Source: Polytrichum commune
Lineage: Eukaryota; Streptophyta; Polytrichopsida; Polytrichales; Polytrichaceae
DNA: 64,000 bases
Reading direction: 5' to 3'
NCBI GenBank assembly: GCA_950295325.1
Contig: OX485803.1
Coordinates: forward strand, 27,158,001-27,222,000
Below are positions 57,701 through 64,000 of the stretch, one piece after another (position 1 is the first letter of the stretch; the number at the start of each line of letters is the position of its first letter). Position numbers and translations under genes: made by a program. Below the pieces are notes generated by a model that saw nothing but the letters and a program-made list of their open reading frames with translations, was not told where the DNA came from and searched no databases.

Positions 57701-58045
57701 CTCATCCATATGCCAAAGTACGATTCATGATCATATGAATTTGTACTTTAAAGTCCATGAATAATACATGAATCTCAACCTTCCAAGCAATCACTCCCAA
57801 CCCTTTATCTTTATGCAAATAAATACCAAGTTATGAGTCTATATATATACAGTATGTGATGGATGCTATCACTAGAAACATCCCAAATAACCATAAGAAA
57901 AAGGCAACATCGAGCTCTTTATGGATCCATATTCGGATGCGAATATGTAATCATCCATGTCGTGCTTCACCACTCCAAGGATATTGTCACCATTTTGACT
58001 TTCTTATAAACTCAGAAAAACAAGCACATGGTCCGAGATGACCTT

Positions 58046-58232
58046 AAACTACCGGATGATGGTGGAGAGATACCCAAATCTCAAGGAAGAGGTTGGCGGT
58101 TCAAATCCCGGCTGTGAAATCTCCTCTCTACTTGACGGAAAACTTGCCAGGTGGTCAACTGCCTCCTGTGCTTTGGCGCTGGCATGTCGGCCTTCTGTCT
58201 CACCCAAAAAGAAAAGAAAAGAAAAAGAACCA
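58046..58232 (+). mobile_element. possible tRNA-derived SINE
   Basis: GGTTCAAATCC at 58,097-58,107 is a good pol III B box, with a weaker A-box-like GATGGTGGAG about 40 bases upstream, and the segment ends in an A-rich tail (AAAAAGAAAAGAAAAGAAAA). The body contains CCTCCTGTGCTTTGGCGCTG. Size, box spacing and tail fit a SINE. No target duplication was found and no second copy is in the window. Confidence 0.5.
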
Positions 58233-58371
58233 CTGTCACTTCCTGAATGAGAGAATCAATCTGAACATGAAACAAATTAAATCTGACATTAACGGCATGC
58301 AGAAATTAGTGGCTCACAAAGAAAACTCCATAGAATCTTTAGTATTTATTTAAGTTAAATAGGATATCAAG

Positions 58372-58514
58372 CTTATCGTATCATTGTTCAGATCTATAAC
58401 AATGTTTTGTGGGACTGACATTATTCCACGGAATATTCCTCATATTTGGACTGAATGTGGAATATTATCTATTCTATAAAACATTGTTATGGATTTGAAC
58501 AATGTTATGATAAG
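58372..58514. mobile_element. hairpin MITE, copy 2
   Basis: Ends CTTATCGTATCATTGTTCAG and (inverted) CTTATCATAACATTGTTCAA; nearly the whole 143 bp folds back. The core TAACAATGTTTTGTGGGACT is shared with 43,541-43,694. Confidence 0.9.
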
Positions 58515-58526
58515 ATGAGGTTGTAG

Positions 58527-58750
58527 TAATGAATGGGAAAGCCAATTGCTAGTTACACATGAACCGGTTGAATTTGAGATGTAGCCAATTCGAGTTCAAG
58601 ACTTCAGGAAATTACTGATCATTTAAGAGGTATCTATGGAATGTACCTTCAATCAAGAAAGAGAAATGGAAAGATCACAACATGTAACTGGTTGGACTTG
58701 GAAACGCTAGGATTTTGACCGATTCTGCCCAAAAGTCTCCTCAAACACTG
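58527..58750 (+). mobile_element. hAT-like MITE, CCGGTT family
   Basis: Ends TAATGAATGGG and CTCAAACACTG; 224 bp; carries GAACCGGTTGAATTTGAG and the other family words. The 8-bp flanks are GGTTGTAG on the left and, once the Stowaway at 58,758 is removed, AATTGTAG on the right (6 of 8 match). Confidence 0.85.
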
Positions 58751-58757
58751 AATTGTA

Positions 58758-59031
58758 CTCCCTTTGTCCCAAAATGATTGTCCGTGTTCCTAACTTTGGC
58801 GAGATTAAGGCCCGCTGACCATTGACCGAGTAGTTGTAAGTATGACTTTTAAAATAGAAAACAACAGCTATTCCAAAATGCCCCCCAAAGTTGCGGTGTC
58901 CAAAGACTTCTTGATGATGATAAAAGTATTTGACTTTGAGCCTCAAATTTCTAGCTGAGCAGATAAACCAGACAATCATTTTGGGACAAAAAAATCCGGG
59001 AGGTAGGACAACCAATTTGGGACAGAGGGAG
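58758..59031. mobile_element. Stowaway MITE
   Basis: Classic Stowaway ends: CTCCCTTTGTCCCAAAATGA on the left, and on the right (inverted) CTCCCTCTGTCCCAAATTGG. TA flanks both sides (58,756-58,757 and 59,032-59,033). 274 bp, non-coding, derived from Tc1/mariner transposons. Confidence 0.95.
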
Positions 59032-59033
59032 TA

Positions 59034-61560
59034 GTGTTTAGTTGTAGTGCATGTTTCCTTTTTTGACTTTATTCCATAATTTTCAAGCACATGGAGCAAA
59101 CTCCCGAGCCTCGAGCACTTTTGTTTTTATAAAGGCATATGAACACTTCCAACTCCACAAACACTTTTGGTAGTTACCTGGGATCGTGGATTTTTGGTTG
59201 CAGTTGGCAAATTGTAAATATGGTACTAAGATTGTAAGTCAAATCAACATTTTTATTTATTTATTGTCATTTAGCAACTATGCAGGTTTTTCCAAGTGTG
59301 TTAACTTTTGAACAATGATGTCCTTGTTTCAAGCACATAGTTTGAATCTCCTTGTAACACGTGTCTATTTAGTATGTGTTTTTGACTACAAACCTTGCCA
59401 TAAACTACTCAAATATAAGTGTGTACATAAGAGTAGTATTTGATTAAGGCCCACATGTCTTAAATATGCTTCATTATGCTCATATTATCATCCCCAAAGT
59501 AAAGGGTTTACAAGAACCAAGTGGTCTTACCAATTGTTTATGGTAATCAATGTCATGAGCATTTTATTGCAAAGGGTTACACTAAGTTGCCTACAATATA
59601 GAAGTGTATTAATTGTTAGCCTAGTATTGTTTTTTGAAACGTGAATAATCTTCTTAAATGAACAACTTTTTATTTTTGAAATTTAGTGCAAAGGCTAATA
59701 TCGACTCGGTTGTTCAATTGGAAGAAATACTTGAGATTAGCTAGTACTAAGTTTTAAAATAAGGAAGGAAACCTATACCTATTGGAGTTGTACATGGGCA
59801 ATCCAACACAAAGTGTATCTCATTCTCAACTAGCTTACATTGTACGTGCAAAAGTGGCATAATATGTTATCTCTAGCAAAGGTGGTCCACCGGCTAGTTT
59901 CAATGGCAAGTTTAAGATTTGAGATGTGGTAAGCAATGATGGTTTTATGTTGGAGTGGTGCCAATGATTGCTTTAAGTAGCATTCATTGTTGAGAAACTC
60001 CTTGAATTGAAAGAAAGGTCATAACTTCTTTCCCGTTAGGTGGAAAGAGTTCCACTCCATGGCAAAAAAGGAAAGAGGAAAAGTATGTTTGAGATTTCCA
60101 GTGTTTTTTGGTGGTGTTGGGACGTCATAGCTTTCCCATTGTGATGGAATTCCCCCATGATGAATTCCATGATGTAATTTTATCATCACGGAATTCCAAG
60201 TGGTTATTGTTGTGCCAGCCACGTGCCAAATCCTTGTTCAACTAGGTGCTGAGAAAAAGAGGCTACTTGACTGGCGAACCCATTGGATCCCACTAGATTA
60301 AACAAAGTGTTCTAATCCTGATGTAAACAAAACATTTTGGCCAAAACTAGAATGGACAACATTTCTAGGCATCTTCACCTTGCCCCACGTTATGCTAATC
60401 AAAGTTTACCCTCTCCCAGTTGTTAAAGTGAACCCAAAGTTAGACATCCAAATTGTTGGTTTTTTTATTATGGAAAATATTCCTACAAGATAAGCTTCGT
60501 ATTAATGGTGATGTCATCAAATCTTCTACAAGATGGAACTATTTTCCTTGTAAAAAAATATTAATAAAAAATTTGTAGTATGCTAAGGTACAAATAATGG
60601 AAGACAATGAATGACCACTACTATTGGTGTACTGGACTAGAAATATGATGATTCTTGTGTGAACTCAAAATTGATTAATTGTAGAAGTGCTAGCCGGAAA
60701 AAAATGTAGTGATAGGGCGGATGTAGTGATTGGCCACATAGGTCATATTTTCACACCACTTGGGTTCACTTTTGGGTTTCATAGAGTTCACCGTATTAGG
60801 TCACTAGTCTCACTACATCATTTATGGTACATAGTGTATGTGGTCACATGCGTAATAGTGCCAGTTGCCCTATTTTGAGGCGTCTACTAGGATACAATAA
60901 TGATCAACAACTTGTCACTTGGCATGAGTATGTTCAATATTGTTATCAGGTGTAAGCCTATGTTACACTCTAGTTTACAAGTTGACTAAAGTATACACAA
61001 ATGACACTTGGCATTAGTGTGCTCAAGAATATCTTAAATACAAAAAGGAAAAAAATATCATCTCAAGTATCCCATTGTGCTACACTAAAATATCCCAACA
61101 TAAATAAATTTTCACTTGAAAAAGTTACATATGTTAACGAACAATACCATGTTGGCAATTAGTGGACATGACACTTTGAAACCTCTAGGCACCTAGTTTA
61201 GGCCCTTTGCGAATAGTGTACATGACACCAAATACCATAAACGGTGTACCGTAATTATGGTATTTAGTGTGGGCATATGTAGAATGTGACTTTTAAGGTT
61301 GAGAGTTCATATTTAAAACGGGTTAAGCCTTAAAGGATCATGTGTGACATGGATGTGATGTCATTTTTTAGGAGACCTTGGTTGAAATCTTAATTTATCT
61401 CATGGAGAGTTGCTTCAAAGGATTGTATAGATTTTGAGCTCTCATTTTGTGGGCCCAAATTTTTGGAGCATTTTTTGGTATGTCAAAGATAACTTTTGTA
61501 AATATACCATTCTCCCTTTGACACCTATCTCACTTTGAGGACAACCTTCATACATTTGGT
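59034..61560. other. anonymous DNA with MITE fragments
   Basis: 59,330-59,462 is an inverted family B fragment ending TTAAGGCCCACATGTCTTA. 61,213-61,271 (CACCAAATACCAT ... ATGGTATTTAGTG) is a solo palindromic end of the CACTAAAT family. No gene recognised. Confidence 0.55.
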
Positions 61561-62330
61561 TATCTCAATTGAGGGCTTCAAAGATCAATCCATCTGTACA
61601 TAAATTGAATCACCGATGCAATTTTGTGAAATTTCAAACATTGAACTCTCAAAAGATTGTGATTTTTGTGGTTAGATGGAGTCGTCCACTTACATGTTAC
61701 ATGGTTAGGGAAAAGAAATTCTCTTATTGGAATGAGATTGGTCCATCACATCACACCACACCATGTTATCACTCAAGATTTTACCCTCCCCCCTCCAAAA
61801 GAAAAAGAAAAAGAAAAAGAAATGACGTGAATCTTCAAATCGATCAATCTAATGCTCTATTCGTACCACTCCATGGCAACTTCATCAATTGACTATACAC
61901 TCAATATGCTTGCCTATCCATAGGAGATGAAGTTAAATCCATCGAATTCATTGACTCGAAATTTCAAGCATGTTAGTCGTTGGGTCTACCGATAAAGTCA
62001 ACTTATCAAAAAACATATTAATTTTGATTGCCTTTACCATCCCATCACACGTGACATCCTTGATGACTTTGAGTTAGTGTAAAGTACATATCATTTAATT
62101 GGGATCATTACTATATACTTAAAAGGATTGGGAGACTCAAATGCAGTTTCAAAATTTTGTTTGAATCGTTCTTGTTAAAAGAACTCTTTTGATTTCCTCA
62201 CCCATTAAAATGTGTTTCAAGATGTAAATCCTAATCTCAATTTTTAGCTTTATCTTACAAACATGTGTATGACTGCAATCTCTCTCAATCATTAGTAGAA
62301 ATTTATGCTAAAAAGATTCGCAGCTGAAAT
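61561..62330. other. no recognisable gene
   Basis: A 107-codon plus frame at 61,569-61,892 has no family motif and crosses a GAAAAA tract at 61,799-61,822; judged chance. Confidence 0.45.
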
Positions 62331-62334
62331 CGGC

Positions 62335-62546
62335 CGCAGTTCTTTTGACCATCCTAATCTGTAGTTGCTAAACGATTGTAGATTTGTTTTTGGTTTAGCA
62401 ATTGACATTCTAGGAGTTTGGGTTCAAGACCTTTCCAACGGTATATTACACGCCCACTTTTTTAACCAAAAATTCAGTCACAAAATGAATAATAAAAATT
62501 TGTAATCGTTTGGCGAGTGTAGATCAAGCTGGTCAAAAGAACCGCA
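62335..62546. mobile_element. TIR element
   Basis: Left CGCAGTTCTTTTGACCATCC and right (inverted TGCGGTTCTTTTGACCAGCT) pair over about 55 bp at roughly 80%, on through AAACGATT. About 212 bp; no clear target duplication. Confidence 0.8.
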
Positions 62547-64000
62547 ACCAATTTTTTTGGGGGACATAGTTGTCTACTTGTGAACGATCTTGAAATTTAT
62601 CTTTTCTACAAAAAAAAAATTGCATGAAACAACAATAAAGATTGAGAAAATGGTTTTTCCCAACTCCCATCATGTTATGCAACTTATTATTGGAGCAAAT
62701 CACCCAAACCTAAAATGATTTCAATCCTATTCTAGTTTATTTTGAAAACATATATTTTTCTAAAGGAGTTGGTGATTATAGATGACAAAGCTATTTTTTC
62801 AAGTTGTATACATACAATCTAAATGTCATCCTTCAATGTTTCATTGCACTTACCCCCTCACAAGTAAGTTCCACATGGCATGTATTGCCACAAAAACATT
62901 GAGCAAAAATTATTTCATTTTCATCCCTACTCACCTTTCCAAATTATCTTCTTTCGACTAGAATGTCCACAAGGAATAGTAAGAGCTTATCCATGCATTC
63001 ATTCCTACATGAGAACAACCACTAAAAAAATATGAACATGTATAATGAAGCATGTAACATGACATATTAAAAATATTTGATTGACACGTGAAGCATAAAT
63101 AAACATACAACATTGACACACAAATTTATGACAAGCTTTGAATAGGCATTATAAACAAGAGAGACTACATAGTGCACGTAGTGAGATTGGCTTGCTAGGG
63201 GTGAAGTAGGGATTCAATGAGCTCCTATTCATCATGTGAGGAAGTCATTTGGCGGTCTAAGCCAAGCTACCTTTTGTAGAACACCGATGGCTTCTACACT
63301 AATATGTGCAAGTAGGTTGCCTTTGCAAAAAGATCATCCCTTTACCCATGCAAATTTGCCTTGGGCCAAAACCAAATCTCAAAACGGTATAACTATGTTC
63401 ATGTGTCCATATGCCAATCTCGATCAAATCAAATCAAATATATGTTTATTTTTGTGGGAGTAGATATTTAGAATATTGTGGAATCTTAATAAATTATCGT
63501 GGATTAGCTTGATTGCACAAATTAGTGTAGACACGTTTTATTGATTTTAAGGGGACTTGGTTTATCTACTAGATACATAGTCTACTAGATACATGGTTTT
63601 CGTCTTTTGACTTTCTATAGCCCCTTGGGCCCTCATGGTCTAGTGTAACGCAAAATGGAGCTATCTTCATATATTTTGGATAGCAATAGCCATGGCCCCT
63701 CAAGCTCTAGTGTAAAATGGCCCTAACAATGGATATGTTAGGGCCTAGTTATTGTATGTATGTGTGTGTGTTTATTTGTATATATACTCACTCTCATATG
63801 CAATGCGAGGGGTCTAATGATTTAGAAACCAAGAAATTGTTCGACCATGAAATTTTGAGGACCCTTGAAACTCATCAAAAGGCCAAACCATGGAACATTG
63901 AAGATAAAAATTGTGTGACTGCATGCCTTCAAGTGGAGTGCAATTAAGACGTATGCCGCCGGATTCTTAACCAAATGATGCTTAATAACCATCTTATACA
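62547..64000. other. anonymous DNA with family C ends
   Basis: 63,627-63,728 holds two direct family C-like words (GGGCCCTCATGGTCTAGTGT and GGCCCCTCAAGCTCTAGTGT) and a TAA-bordered end (AAAATGGCCC then TAA). A short TG repeat lies near 63,756-63,770. No gene recognised. Confidence 0.5.

Overview
This window looks like transposon-rich intergenic DNA from the nuclear genome of a land plant. Evidence: a Ty1/copia remnant, plant-type L1 LINE fragments with an RT zinc-binding region, a hAT transposase remnant, a textbook Stowaway MITE, Tourist-type (TAA-flanked) MITEs, long GA/CA/CT microsatellites, and no operon-like or densely coding stretch. I found no intact protein-coding gene and no convincing rRNA or tRNA gene. 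All recognisable coding sequence is broken by stops and frameshifts. Species cannot be read from the sequence; the Stowaway and Tourist elements fit a seed plant best, but that is inference.

Layout. 1-2,060 holds a reverse-strand Ty1/copia pol remnant running off the left edge. 2,060-7,500 is mostly anonymous, with duplicated segments and a GT/GA microsatellite. 7,540-10,780 carries three plus-strand fragments of plant L1 LINEs (endonuclease, RT zinc-binding C-terminus, post-RT domain). 11,580-16,630 is a dense cluster of small inverted-repeat elements. 16,640-22,370 is mainly anonymous apart from a Mutator-like MITE with a perfect 9-bp target duplication (19,914-20,159) and a tandem array (20,395-21,190). 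22,376-26,110 holds a hairpin array, a 1.16-kb element with perfect 26-bp inverted termini around three 187-bp repeats, and a 1,019-bp hAT deletion derivative with a perfect 8-bp duplication that keeps the transposase C-terminus. 28,430-30,370 is a pyrimidine-rich island with a recurring CAATAGT word.

32,165-38,695 is a decayed, near full-length LINE with endonuclease, reverse transcriptase and RNase H domains; its sense strand is strikingly poor in G. 39,980-45,980 is another MITE cluster with nested and abutting insertions. 47,706-47,996 is a 5'-truncated LINE with a perfect 15-bp duplication. 51,492-53,043 is a pseudogene resembling plant SWIM-zinc-finger/MULE-type proteins, split by a G-tract-ended MITE. 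53,600-59,100 has more MITEs, including a Stowaway that landed inside the target duplication of a hAT MITE. 59,100-64,000 is mostly anonymous.

There is no gene cooperation to describe. The biology is of successive transposon insertions, of which the relative order can be read in several places. The most notable themes are MITEs ended by long G/C homopolymers with 8-bp duplications, a second MITE family with a variable G tract at one conserved internal position, and several multi-member non-autonomous families whose copies agree in length and target-site rule.
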